Both the position numbers and the translations under genes were made by a program. From the NCBI GenBank assembly GCA_963921795.1, contig OY997658.1, forward strand, positions 27,594,357 to 27,658,356: a DNA stretch of 64,000 bases. Reading direction: 5' to 3'. The notes beneath the pieces were generated by a model that saw nothing but the letters and a program-made list of their open reading frames with translations, searched no databases and was not told where the DNA came from. The DNA comes from Nannobrachium achirus. Taxonomy: Eukaryota > Chordata > Actinopteri > Myctophiformes > Myctophidae. Shown here piece by piece: positions 25,223 to 36,349 of the stretch (its first letter is position 1; each line of letters begins with the position of its first letter).

Positions 25223-25892
25223 GCTAGAAGGGGAGAGCTTCATCTACAGGGCTCACGTTGGTGAGCAGTGAGCACACTTCACATTTCATCAGGCAGGATG
25301 TTCCAGAGTAATGAAGTCCAATAAGAGCTGCTCTAGAACGGGAGCGTGTCGCTGTTACTACATGTCATCTTTTCGACACCCGACTCTAACCCTCACCCTA
25401 ACGTTAACCTCCGTGGAGTGACTCTCCGGTCGAAATGATGGGCGTTCGCAAAAGCGAGATTTCCCCCTCTAGAACAGTGGTTCTCAAACGTTTTCATGTC
25501 AAGGACCCCCAAATTGACCCTTATTAGCCGGCGGAACCCCCCATTTGAATAGATATGCCAGGAACTCCCATGAGAGAATGTACGGCTCTAGCAGTGATTC
25601 CCCACCATTTTTTTCTCCCAAAGGACCTCCAGTTTGACATTAATTAGGCTACGGACCCCCATTTAATGGCATTTCTATCTCTGGGACCCCAATTCATATC
25701 GCAAAATCAATGTTAATTTAACTCTGAGAGTTGCATCAAAATGCAACCCACAAATACAGTACCAATTTTTACAAGTAGTTTCATATACGGTATGCAGAAT
25801 GCTTTGGCAGTCTGCCTTTTATAAACCCAGAATTGTTTGGTCAGACTGCTGTATGCATTTTTCGATATGCAACTTGTTCTTGATAGGCTGTG

Positions 25893-26406
25893 CAGTGGCG
25901 TCAGTTCAGAAAAAGCTAAGGTATGGCAACATGACTGGTGTCTTGCACGCGCGCGAAGTCATGTTGCCATACCTTAGCAACAGGCATGATACATTTATTT
26001 TAAGAAGTACATTAAAATTTCACCCCGTTTCTACGTTTTTTTGGGCTGGATATGGCAGCATGCACGGTTGTTCAAGTGCAGCTAAACTTGGCATGTTAGT
26101 AAACGTGCCACAATTAACAATAATGAATTGCACCTGTGCAGCTGACCTGCGAAACCTGGGAATATACCATTTTGTCAAGATGGGGAGAATACAATAGTGG
26201 AGAATATATTATAATACCTTGTTAAAGTTACCATTTTGTAAAATGTTGCATTTGTAGTTATGTTACTGTAATTTAACAACATAATAACCAGAACAGATAG
26301 ACAAAGAGACATTCATGGATTTATATTTAAAAGTAACTTTTATTTCCCCCCCTGGACCCAGGGTATGGCAGCTGCATACCCCTGCCATACCCAATTGACG
26401 CCCCTG
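25893..26406 (+). mobile_element. hAT-like element (CAGTGGCGTCAGTT end)
   Basis: Ends CAGTGGCGTCAGTTCAG and, reversed, CAGGGGCGTCAATTGGG. A second copy begins at 59149 and is cut by a CTAT tract. It contains the palindrome 25917-25980. No clear 8-bp duplication. Confidence 0.62.
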
Positions 26407-26409
26407 GTC

Positions 26410-28220
26410 AGAGAAGGTATAGATTCCTGGGAAAGCACTTAGTCTGCTAAGATAACATGGTTGACATTCCTTAATACAGGTGCAGATGGGAGCTCTAATG
26501 GAAGCGGACACAATGTTCCAGCTCAGAATGTGCAACAATGTACCTCTGTTAATTTCCATTCACACCAGCGGTGTGTTCTAGATTTTTTTTTGGACGGCAT
26601 CTATAATTATTCTCTCCCACACGCACGGCACGTGCACATGTGAACGTGTGCACGTATATATAGGCGCACACGCGTGGTTTGACTCGCAGTTTTGTTGATG
26701 TACTTGAGCAAAAGTATGAAAGTGTTGGCATCAAAATGTACTCAAAGTACCAAAAGTAAAAGTACAAAATGTTTGAAAATAGCAGATCTAGATCGACTAT
26801 TTTATTTTTAGGTATAAAATAGGGGTAAAGTGGTTTATGTGTGTTTTTAATTTATATCTGCAAAGTAACTAGTAACTAACGTGTTCAAATAAATGTAGTG
26901 GTAGTAGAAAGTAGAACATTTTAGAAACCCGAGATGTAGCGGAATAGAAGTGGAATAGACGTGCCATCGACGCAGCGCGACTGCCGGACCGTGGCTGCTG
27001 ACGCTGCCGGAGAATGCACTCGCTCCTTCTGGTTGACTGAAGTTTAATCCTCATGTCAATCTGTGAAATGGACTTATAAGACGCACACGCACACACGCAC
27101 GCACGTACGCAGGGGTGAGATGACGGTGGAACTGTGTGGATCGCTGTTCCAGTACCTTCCAAGCTGTGTCCCACATGCACATGTGTGCACGCACACCGTC
27201 AAGATGTGCTGACGGTGCGGTCAACACTTAAATCCCCCAGCCTGGCTGCTTTGCATAACAATATACTCGGGTATGGCTCGGACATTCGCCTAGTATTCTC
27301 TGCAGTGTTTACTGCCTGCCTGGTATCTACAATGCCGACCGCCGCACCACGGCCACCGAAGAAGTCCAAAGTAAGGCTGGGCGTTATTAGGACGACCTTC
27401 GATATTCGATAACATTGTTGAATACCTCGATATCGATATTACTCATGCTATTAGTCAAAACAATTGCATTAAATAGTTTTTAATGTTCTTTTCTGCTTTA
27501 GATCCACTGCCTGCCTAACCCAGATAATGAATAGCATATCCATGCATGCACACTGCACAGTACACATAGGATAAAGAAATTAAATGCCCTATTTCCGTTT
27601 TCCAAAAATGGTTTTATTGAAATAACCACACCTGGTTACAGATGGACTGCTTTTTTGCATGTGCTACGTGCATGCATAGTGTGTCTCTATTAATTCAATG
27701 GCGTTTCTCATATTATACAACAGGTAGTCGGGCTCTCAATGGAAAACAGGCTCTCCAACCGTGCATATAGCGAGCACTACTGCACTGTCTCATCGAAGTC
27801 AGCTACGTTTGTCACGAAAGAGAGCAAGCGCGCCACTATGCTAGGCGGGTAGGCTAGCGGTTTTCATGTGAAGTTCAGGGACATAGTCGCTAAATGAGGC
27901 ATTAAAAAATTACAAATTCCTATCGAATATCTTAATAACAATGAAATGAAGTTGACATGTTTATTTTTTAAGGGCAACGGTGTCCCTTCAGGCCTGCCTA
28001 CGGAACTCGCCTTCGGCTCGTTCGTGCAGCAAGGCTGTCGGGCCAAATAACCGCGATAATGCACACCCTCTCGTGTAATATTGCTTAAGTAAACTGCAAC
28101 CTTCGGTCGCAATAAGAATAAACCATTTCAGACGTGTCGAACACGTCGTAGGCACTGGGAGACATCAAAGAGTTTGGTGTGTGCACGCGTTGTCAGCATC
28201 CAGTGTGTTAACACATTAGG
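26410..28220. other. No gene recognised; repeat-derived
   Basis: Contains the fragment at 26695-26915, short CACG tracts, a TAAGGCTGGGCGTTATTA hAT-like end at 27373, and the CTGCAACCTTCGGTCGCAAT end at 28096. Open frames are short and show no similarity I know. Confidence 0.6.
26695..26915 (-). mobile_element. Fragment related to the ACTTAAGTAC element
   Basis: Minus-strand relative of the 30.7-kb element (ATGTACTCAAAGTACCAAAA, GCAAAGTAACTAGTAACTAA). A degraded hairpin (26777-26810) has been inserted in it. Confidence 0.58.
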
Positions 28221-28261
28221 TGCCCATCCCTGGTATACCCGGGAAAAATAAAAGGCTGCAT

Positions 28262-28522
28262 AAAGTGCCTACTAAATACAGTATATAGGCCTACTACTAT
28301 ATACTGTAAATACAGTATATAGGCCTACTACTATATACTGTAAATACAGTATATAGGCCTACTACTATATACTGTAAATACAGTATATAGGCCTACTACT
28401 ATATACTGTAAATACAGTATATAGGCCTACTACTATGTACTGTAAATACAGTATATAGGCCTACTACTATATACTGTAAATACAGTATATAGGCCTACTA
28501 CTATATACTGTAAATACAGTAA
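28262..28522 (+). repeat. 34-bp palindromic minisatellite
   Basis: About 7.5 near-identical copies of ACTGTAAATACAGTATATAG + GCCTACTACTATAT. ACTGTAAATACAGT and CAGTATATAG/CTATATACTG are self-complementary, so the array can form repeated small stems. Nearly no divergence between units. Confidence 0.92.
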
Positions 28523-28915
28523 AGTTGTTTCTCCTTACCCTGGGGTCTGGGCTGTCCAGTGAACATCGGTAATGGCGGCGGTTTGTTTACAACGCACGTT
28601 GACGTGCACGCAAAGTGAAAATCCTCCATAGAAAACCATTGATCTTGCAACGAAGAAGCCTCATTATCTCGAAAAAATACATTTTGATCCCAAGGCTGGC
28701 ATTTATCATGGCAAAATAGCACTCCAAAGATGGTTTTCTGCTATCGGCCGCCATTACGGCCAGTTTCTAAACGACATCTGGGTTGAGTTTGAAAAAAGTA
28801 AAGTGACCAAAAATCTGCGCATTTTCACCCCGGCTTTTCAAGATAGGAGCGGTCGCCTATGGGAGGAAGTCCGGGCACTTTGCGCCCCCTCATCCTTTCA
28901 AAGTAAAGGACTAAA
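28510..28915 (+). repeat. Dispersed repeat, copy of 17070-17425
   Basis: GTTTCTCCTTACCCTGGGGT, CTCGAAAAAATACATTTTGA, CAAAATAGCACTCCAAAGAT and CAGCGCATTTTCACC-like blocks match 17070-17425 in the same order and orientation. Family not recognised. Confidence 0.8.
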
Positions 28916-28958
28916 TAGAGTTCCACTGTAGCTAAAAAGTCTACAGCACACCACTGCA

Positions 28959-28959
28959 T

Positions 28960-29041
<82 letters not shown>
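28959..29041. repeat. CA microsatellite
   Basis: About 41 uninterrupted CA units. Confidence 0.95.
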
Positions 29042-29043
<2 letters not shown>

Positions 29044-29306
29044 TGTCTTCCTGTGTGTTTTATTCCATACAGACTTACTTACTTACAGTAGGCCTATATA
29101 TGTCTCTCGCTCGAAGGAGCAGAGGAAGTGACTCATACTATAGAATAGTATAGTTCAAAGCTGTAACTGAAGTTGTTTTTGTGTCTGTCTGTCTGTCTGT
29201 CTGCATCATCTCTCTCTCACTCTGTCTCTCTCTCTCTTTCTCCATATCCCCCATACAATGGTTTCTGCCCGACAGTGACGATATAAATATTGTATATTAA
29301 TATTTT

Positions 29307-29572
29307 ATATTGTCACTGTCGGGCAGAAACCTCCTATCTCCAAGTTTCAAATGTGTATGTTTTTTCAGGAAGTAAAGCCCTGCTTCATCAGACAAGTCCG
29401 TCGCACAAAAGTAGTGAAAACAGCCGATCTACAAGCACAAAACGCCTCGCGGTGCGAGGCGTTGTGTGCTTGTAGATCGGCTGTTTTCACTAGTTTAGTT
29501 CATTTTTTTTAAACGATAAAAACGAACGGCTTTGGACATACAAGGTTTCCACCCGACAACGACGATATGAAA
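29307..29572 (-). mobile_element. Hairpin MITE with GTCGGG-type ends
   Basis: Plus-strand ends TGTCACTGTCGGGCAGAAAC and CCACCCGACAACGACGATAT, with hairpin 29413-29491 in the middle. A head-to-head extra copy of its terminus lies immediately left (29259-29285), producing a palindrome. Confidence 0.82.
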
Positions 29573-29864
29573 AGCTGAAGTAATGAGACCGACAAACCTC
29601 ATCTTTGCTACTGTAGAGAAAGACCTCCATCTTAGAAAGCTGGTAGATATTCCTACATAACCTTGTTGATATTTCCTTCCCATGCCGGGCCTTGAGAAAG
29701 CGGTGATATTATTCATATAGAGACTCTGCATCACGCATAATGTCATCCGTTAGCGCTACTGGGGCTACACGAATTTGATCAAAAACAAAGTATACTAGGA
29801 AGTGTGTGTGTGGGCACTGGGAGATTTTAAACCTCAAAAACCTGGAACGCGACAGAGACGCGTT

Positions 29865-30325
29865 AGATCTTAACCACTTTAACCATTATTTTATGCTTTA
29901 ACTATTGAAAAAATAGCAGATATACAAGCTCACAGCGCGGCACCGAGTGCCGCGCTGCGAGATTGTAGATCTGCTATTTTTGAAAAAACGTAAACATGTG
30001 TGCAAGTCTTTGAATATCTTTGACCCGATCTTTGAGACGACTTCCAAATCCTTCCTCTAAATCAGTGGTTCTCAAACTTTTTCATGTCAAGGACCCCCAA
30101 AATTACATTTATTTGACCGCAAAATATGTTGTTCCAGGGACCCCACAGAAGCAGAGATTTGACTTACAAAAGTTTGCTTTGAAAACGATATATATTGCCC
30201 ACATTTTCACGATTTTTCCAAAATAGCAGATCTACAAGCTCGCAGCGCGGCACTCGGGCCACGCTGTGAGCTTGTATCTGCTATTTTACAATAGCATTCA
30301 ATAATTCTAGACCTAAATGGCTTAA
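29865..30325 (+). mobile_element. Hairpin-bracketed element, third stand-alone copy
   Basis: Left ATTATTTTATGCTTTAACT, right ATAATTCTAGACCTAAATGG. Hairpins 29908-29981 and 30220-30287 bracket CAGTGGTTCTCAAACTTTTT and GGACCCCC sequence. Confidence 0.7.
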
Positions 30326-30569
30326 ACGCACCATTTCACATCTGGCGGTCTGCCTGAAAGGCAGGTGATTCTCTCTGACGGCTCAAAGGAGGAGAAAAGC
30401 AATCAGTTCCTCCCTGGGGAGTAAAACATAATATTGTGGTAAAAGAGGGAATTCTCTGATGGCTACATCTATATGCATGCTGCATAGTTTGTTGTTTATG
30501 TTTGTGTGGGTGAACTTGTGTGTGGGTGATGGGGCACATTTTTGCTTTGATGTTTATACATTTAAGCTG

Positions 30570-30598
30570 CCTCTGTCTCTGTCTCTGTCTCTGTCTCT

Positions 30599-30665
<67 letters not shown>
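30570..30665. repeat. CTGTCT / GT microsatellite
   Basis: Four CTGTCT units then about 32 GT units, meeting the 30666 element. Confidence 0.93.
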
Positions 30666-30667
<2 letters not shown>

Positions 30668-31054
30668 GGTGGTGTAAAGTAACTAAGTACATTTACTTAA
30701 GTACCTTACTTAAGTACAGTTTTGAGGTATTTGTACTTTACTTGAGTATTTCCAGTTTTCAGTACTTTTACTTCTACTCGACTGCATCTCAGAGGCAAAT
30801 ATTGTACTTTTACTCCACTACAATGATTTGAAAACTTTAGTTACTAGTTACTTTGCAGATATAAATTACAATATTATAGCACATAAATAGCACATAATTA
30901 AACAACTTTAGCCATATTTTATACCGTGGCTATTTAAATTTTTTTTTACTTTTGGTACTTTAAGAACATTTTGATGCCAATACAATGTACTTTTACTCAA
31001 GTACATTTTTAATTCCGAACATTTACTTGTAACAGAGTACTTTTTCCACCACTA
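30666..31054. mobile_element. Teleost dispersed element (TGGTGGTGTAAAGTAAC ends)
   Basis: Inverted ends TGGTGGTGTAAAGTA and, reversed, TAGTGGTGGAAAAAGTA; the body has repeated ACTTAAGTACATTTACT motifs. This is a common fish element of DNA-transposon type by recognition. It is inserted at the edge of a GT tract. Confidence 0.72.
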
Positions 31055-31330
31055 TCCGTGGGACTGTGTTATAGAAGCCTTTCTACAGCAGACGGCATGA
31101 CATTTGCAGTCCAGTGTCGGTGAAAACGATTACCGTTGGGCGTGGCGATGCTGTACTCTGTAGTTTTAACCAATTGAACTCTAGCATCCCCATTCTGGGC
31201 AGAGATTCAAGCGTGCAACACGGTGTGACCTTGCAGATTGGCTATGTCTGGCAACGAAATTGGAGTGGAGGGTAAACAAAAGCCCTGTTGGACCCAGGTT
31301 AACTCGGTATTACTTTACTAAATATACAGG

Positions 31331-31780
31331 CAGGGGCGTCACAAAGGGGGGGAAAAGTGGGACTGAGTTATAGGGCCCAAGGTGGAGGGGCCTTCATTAT
31401 TTTATACTTTAGCTATTGAAAAATAGCAGATACAAGCTCGCGCTGTGAGCTTAAAATGTTTTCAAATCTTTGAATATATGTATCTTTTAAGCAAACAAAT
31501 CAAATACACGTCATTTTGGGGGTCCTTCACATGAAAAAGTATGAGCACCACTGACATAGAAACATGTTTAAAAAAAAAAAAAATCTTTTTCACGATTTAA
31601 AAAAAATACCAGATATACAAGCTTGTAGCTTGTAGATATGCTATTTTTCAATAGTTAAAGCACAAAATAATGCGTTCCCAGTCTAAATGGGTTAAACCCC
31701 CTCCCCCTATGAAGAACATTCATGGGGGGGGGGGGGGGCGCAGTGAATCCTTGTACCCAGCAGGGCCCAGAATGTTGCTG
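31331..31780 (-). mobile_element. Compound hAT-type element, inverted, one end lost
   Basis: The plus-strand left end reads CAGGGGCGTCACAAAGGGGG; the other end fades after GGGCCCAGAAT near 31775 without the terminal CACCCCTG. Short, degraded hairpins lie at 31419-31450 and 31608-31652. Contains a G-run near 31727. Confidence 0.65.
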
Positions 31781-32573
31781 TATATTGTGCTTGAAATGCA
31801 GATCTCCATGGCGTTGCTGTGGGGTTGTTGAGAGGATGATGAAGGTATAACCTGGGGGGGCAGAAGGCATACAGTTGGCAGACCAGTGTTTTTACTGCGG
31901 AGCTAATCCGTTTAGGGCTTTTAAAGTGGAGTCAGAATGTGAAAATCAATTCTGTACTGCATTTCACCAATGCAAGTGAGCCAGAACAAGGGGTGATGTG
32001 CTGCATTTTCTCTGTTGAACTTTTCTCTGAGAGCTTGGCAGCTCTGCTGGTTGTTGCATTCAAGTGTCTTCCTTTCATAAAATGAAATATTATGCCGTCA
32101 TTCAGGGACGTGCAGAGAATGTTAGAGAGGCAGGGGCTGACATTTCTAAAGGGGCCTTTTGGTGAAAAAAATATGTCTATTTTCGCTGCTTGCACTCTAA
32201 ACTAAGCATAATCAAGTCATTACTGGAGATTTGTACACAGAGAGGGCAATTCTTTCAACATAAGATGCTGTATTCAATTTCAGGAGAGTTTGGACAAGAG
32301 AATTCTTCTTGAATGCTGCCTTCGGGCATGGCATTTGCGTTTCTTTCACCATAGTAAAAACCGCATTCATGGTCTGGAGAGGGCCCCCTTTGATGTCTAT
32401 GACTATGTGTAGCACGTGCCTTCCGTCATTACGACCTTGTCTATCCATGGCACTACTTTCATTATGCAGTCATTACTACCTTGTCTCCCCGTGGCACTGG
32501 ATTCTCGGTAAGCAGACTATGGAAAAATAATCTGTTAATGTTAATTGTTACAGTTACTATCAAAACCTCCACC

Positions 32574-32641
32574 GGCTGTCAGTCAGTCAGTCAGTCAGTC
32601 AGTCAGTCAGTCAGTCAGTCAGTCAGTCAGTCAGTCAGTCT
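32574..32641. repeat. CAGT tetranucleotide tract
   Basis: About 16 perfect CAGT units, preceded by AAAACCTCCACCGGCTG, the same neighbour that precedes GGAC tracts at 43-46 kb. Confidence 0.93.
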
Positions 32642-32646
32642 GTTAA

Positions 32647-33066
32647 AGAGGTGGTGCTATAGTTTTGTACTTTTTCTGTTTTTCATGTGTCTAGGAGGTT
32701 GAAATAGACCCCCTGGTGTGGTTATCATGAGCAATTATGTATTCTCTTGGTATTTGCTTGTTTTCTCTTGGAGGCTGCCACCTTGTGGTCAAAAGTGTCA
32801 GTTAAAAAACACACATACTTATTACATCACAGAATCAACTCCTCCCCTAATTACCATTCACCCAACACTGTGGGTTGTGGCTAACTTCAGCTGTGTCACC
32901 ACCCACCATGACATCCATGCATACTTAATGAACTGGGGGTGTGGCCACATAAAAACCCAATTTTAACTCTTTCTGTATACTTTTTTGGAAAAAAATCTTC
33001 CTCCTAGTATAATCATAATACCTAATAATCATGTTTTAGAGGGCGGAAAAATCATGGCACCACTCT
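32647..33066 (+). mobile_element. TTAA-bounded element, second copy
   Basis: TTAA at 32643-32646 and 33067-33070; ends AGAGGTGGTGCTATAGTTTT and, reversed, AGAGTGGTGCCATGATTTTT. Same family and length as the copy at 15.3 kb. Its left edge touches the CAGT tetranucleotide tract. Confidence 0.82.
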
Positions 33067-33205
33067 TTAAGTCACGTCACGTCACACTTTTGCCCTGCTC
33101 ATACTGTATCTCCACCACCGTTGCCCCTATCCATGCCAAACTTTGCACACACACTCCTTGGCTGCCAAACCACAACCCCTCATTTCTCACATGGCCCTCT
33201 TCTAG

Positions 33206-33490
33206 CGCCACCATGAGGCCGATTCTTGCTCAACACATTTTTTGGACACTGCTCCTATACGAATTTTGCCCTGAAATCATGCAAATCGCTACACAGTATG
33301 TCTAGACTCATGTCATCAACATGGATCTGTCCCATATAGCGCCACCATCAGGCCGATTTTTTCAAACACATTTTTGGACAATGCTCCTACAGATTTTCCC
33401 CTAAAATCACGCAAAGCAATACACAGTATGTCTACAGTCATGTCATCAACATGGATATGTCTCATTTAGCGCCACCATCAGGCCGATTAT
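33206..33490 (+). repeat. Minisatellite of about 130 bp, 2.2 copies
   Basis: AGCGCCACCATGAGGCCGAT at 33206, 33340 and 33469, each followed by CACATTTTTTGGACA-like sequence and ACACAGTATGTCTA. Confidence 0.82.
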
Positions 33491-33684
33491 TTGCATGGCA
33501 GCACCAACAGAAGCTCCATGTCATGCTGTCTATCTTATACATGTGAGTCTCAGGTGTCTTATAGGCTATAAGACACCTGCGACTATAGGTGTCTTATAGC
33601 AGTACAAAGTGCTTGTCTACAACCAGTTCGGCATTCACAGCAGCAACAATAAACGTATTTATATCAGGGGCATGACACAGAAGC

Positions 33685-33880
33685 AATCAGTCGGTAGTGT
33701 TGTCGCCTCACAGCTAGAAGGTCCTGGGTTCGATCCCGCTTGGGACACTGTGGGCGCTGGGGGCGTGTTCTCTCTTCTGCGTCATCAATGCCCTATACTC
33801 TAAGTGGGGTTGGCGAAAGGGCCTTTCTGTGTGGAGTTTGCATGTTCTCCCCGTATCTTCAAGGTAGGTACACTCACAAA
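33685..33880 (+). mobile_element. tRNA-derived SINE (GTTCGATCC box B, GGAGTTTGCATGTTCTCC body)
   Basis: GTCGCCTCACAGCTAGAAGG and CCTGGGTTCGATCCCGC form the tRNA-like part; CCTTTCTGTGTGGAGTTTGC and ATGTTCTCCCCGT form the body of a very common teleost repeat. About 60 bp between them look inserted. Confidence 0.78.
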
Positions 33881-34825
33881 AATGCTGATTGGTGCTTTAT
33901 CGCCGCAATAGTCTTTGTTCTGTGGGGATGTACTCATGACACAATAGTTAAAAAATATCAATCAATTAATCAATCAATCATGGGATACACTATTAGCGAG
34001 AACAATTGTCTGCAGGTTTATTTGAACAGTTTTCCATCTTTCAAGTCCTTCATTTTCCTATTTTAAAACCTTTTTTGGGGGTCCCACTAGCACCTTCTAT
34101 CCTCACAAAGTCTGATTTCTGACCGTTGTGTCTTTCTCTGGTTTTGAGAAGGCGAAGGTTAAAAACAGGCTATCCAGATTTGCTGCCGATTGTGACGTCA
34201 TCTGCCGATTGTGACGTCATCATAAAAAAAAAAAACTCAAAAAAAAAAAAAAAAAATGTTTTCAAAAAGATTTTGGGGGGGTGGCACAGTTCAGGCCAAA
34301 GGTGGTACTGCAGCTGAAATGCTCTGAGAGCCATTCAAAAATGAGAGGCTCTCTATTCAGGAGTGGTAATTTAGCCTCAAACCTTTTGAAAAACGTTTTT
34401 GGGACATAAACAATATGACATAAATACTATCACCTTTAACACATTTGCTGCAAGCCTTTTTTAAATTTATCCTATAACTTCTGCCATAGATGGAGACCTC
34501 GGTCTTTCTATTTTTATTTAATAAGCGTATTAATATCGCCGTTGTCTACCCATTGATCGATCCTCGGTTGCTAGGAGTTGCTAGGAGACAAAATAACCCG
34601 GAAACAACACATCAGTTCCCCATCCGGTCCCATTCTTCTTCTGCAGAAGAAATACGCTTCTCTGGTTCTAGGTTTCCATAGCGTCACGAGGTCCCATCCA
34701 CATGCATCGTAGTGGAGCCGGGCGGAGCTACAACAACACGGAAGCAAAGCCACTATTGCTCACGTTCAGTACTAGTATAGAGTGCTCCACAACGAATAGG
34801 AGCACACGCACGGCAGTGTGCACGC

Positions 34826-35866
34826 TAGGGCATTCATCAAATATTCAAATATTCGAATATCAAAGTCACTATTCGACGCTGTTCACAGAAGTCGAATATT
34901 TGGTTATTTTTTTTTATTGTTTTCTCTTTAAAAATATATAGTTTATAAAGCTTGGCTAGATAGGAAGTCATAAATAGATAGGAAGTCATAAGAATGAGTT
35001 GTCAATGCCCCTGGTGGATGAATTTGTTAATGCTCTATACCAGGGGTTACCTCCGCTCTCTGGTCAGCAGGTGGAATGGCAGTGTGACTGTGCACGCTAG
35101 GGCATTCATCAAATATTCGAATATTCGAATATCAAAGTCACTATTCGACGCTGTTCACAGAAGTCGAATATTTGGTTATTTTTTTTATTGTTTTCTGTTT
35201 AAAAATATATAGTTTATAAAGCTTGGCTAGATAGGAAGTCATAAGAATGAGTTGTCAATGCCCCTGGTGGATGAATTTGTTAATGCTCTATACCAGGGGT
35301 TACCTCCGCTCTCTGGTCAGCAGGTGGAACGGCGGTGAGAGTCAGGTGGAGAAAGTTACATCCTGCTGTCAACGCTGGCCTTGACCCCGAGCTACCGCCA
35401 AGGGCCAAAAGTCGGCGGCGCTAAGTGGCGAGGCAGACAGCAGCTTTTAGAGGGTGATGATACCGTCGGGAAGATAACAAGATGGGACAGAATGTAGGAT
35501 GGTGTCGTAAAGCATGGAGTACTGGGGGGTGGGCTAAGGGGTACCTTTTTAGGCCGTGACCCCCAAAATAAACATATTTGAACTGGGGACCCCCACCCTG
35601 ACAAGCACTTGGAATTGTAGGTATTACATTTAATGTCACTCGGTTCCGCTGATAAATATTGTGAAAATAGCAGATCTACCGGTACATTCTCACAACGCCT
35701 CGCAACGCGAGGCGTTGTGAGCATGTAGATCAGCTATTTTCACAATGTTCGCCTCTTGCTTACTTAATATTTGACAGTTTGGCCAGTCCTGTCGAATATT
35801 CGACTATTCGAATACTTTGAGGTCGAATAATTAGAATACTAAAAATCACTATTCGTGAATGCCCTA
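34826..35866. mobile_element. hAT-type element (TAGGGCATTCA ends) with internal tandem duplication and a hairpin
   Basis: Ends TAGGGCATTCATC and, reversed, TAGGGCATTCACG. Flanks GTGCACGC (34818-34825) and GTGCACAC (35867-35874) match at 7 of 8 bases. A unit of about 255-270 bp is present twice (34816-35074 and 35089-35332), so the left end occurs twice. A perfect-arm hairpin sits at 35658-35746. The sequence is rich in ATTCGAATAT palindromes. Confidence 0.82.
35658..35746. repeat. Hairpin module with ATTGTG extension
   Basis: Outer arms extend as ATTGTGAAAATAGCAGATCT and AGCTATTTTCACAAT. One arm has CTACCGGTACATTCTCACAA where the other reads TTGTGAGCATGTAG, so the two arms differ by a short insertion. 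Confidence 0.85.
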
Positions 35867-35937
35867 GTGCACACGCGCGATCGCCCTCGAAAAACACAGT
35901 AAAAACACTGAAAACGCTGGCACAGAAGTGTATACTT

Positions 35938-36341
35938 TTTTTTTACTCAATTTTTATTGAACACACAAAACTAAGACGAGCCATACAAACTGGGAGAACA
36001 AAACAAGCACACAAAAAAAGAAAAAAAAACATACAATGCATTAAACAAGAAACAAGGTGAGCTGCATATCTTATGCCAACAATTAAAGATACGTCTTCAG
36101 TATACTGTCTCTATTTTAAGCAATGTCCATGGGCTGTTGAAAGAGAATACACTTTTCCCAGTATTTGTTTGATTTGTCCTCTTGTAGTCTGAGTATGAAA
36201 GTTAGCCTTTCCATAGTGTATATTTCCTTTACGATAGCCATCCAATCTTCTTTAGTTGGAGGATCCTGTTGGTACCAGCGACGTGTAATCGCTTTTTTGC
36301 TGGCAGCTAAGAAAATCTTAATTAAATATGTATCAGGTGTT
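35938..36341 (-). mobile_element. L1-clade LINE 3' end (C-terminus of ORF2, 5' truncated)
   Basis: Minus-strand translation reads TPDTYLIKIFLAASKKAITR, then RWYQQDPPTKEDW, MAIVKEIYTMERLTFILRLQ and DKSNKYWEKC before a stop. This is the end of an L1/Tx1-type reverse-transcriptase ORF2. It is followed by a short 3' UTR with CAATAAAAATTGAG and an A-run at the plus-strand left edge. The last 5' bases of the fragment lie beyond the inserted fold-back element (38482-38489), and reading across the junction gives VPEEILTPD. A 16-17-bp duplication (ACAGAAGTGTATACTT) at 35921-35937 and 38490-38506 bounds the whole insertion. The copy is short, as usual for 5'-truncated LINEs. Confidence 0.88.
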
Positions 36342-36349
36342 AAAATCTC

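Noticed and set aside
25799-26197. 132-codon frame with a recurring CSSAAKLxMLVNVPQL peptide
   Set aside because: The peptide recurs at 59.4 kb only because both are copies of the same hAT-like repeat; no protein family recognised.
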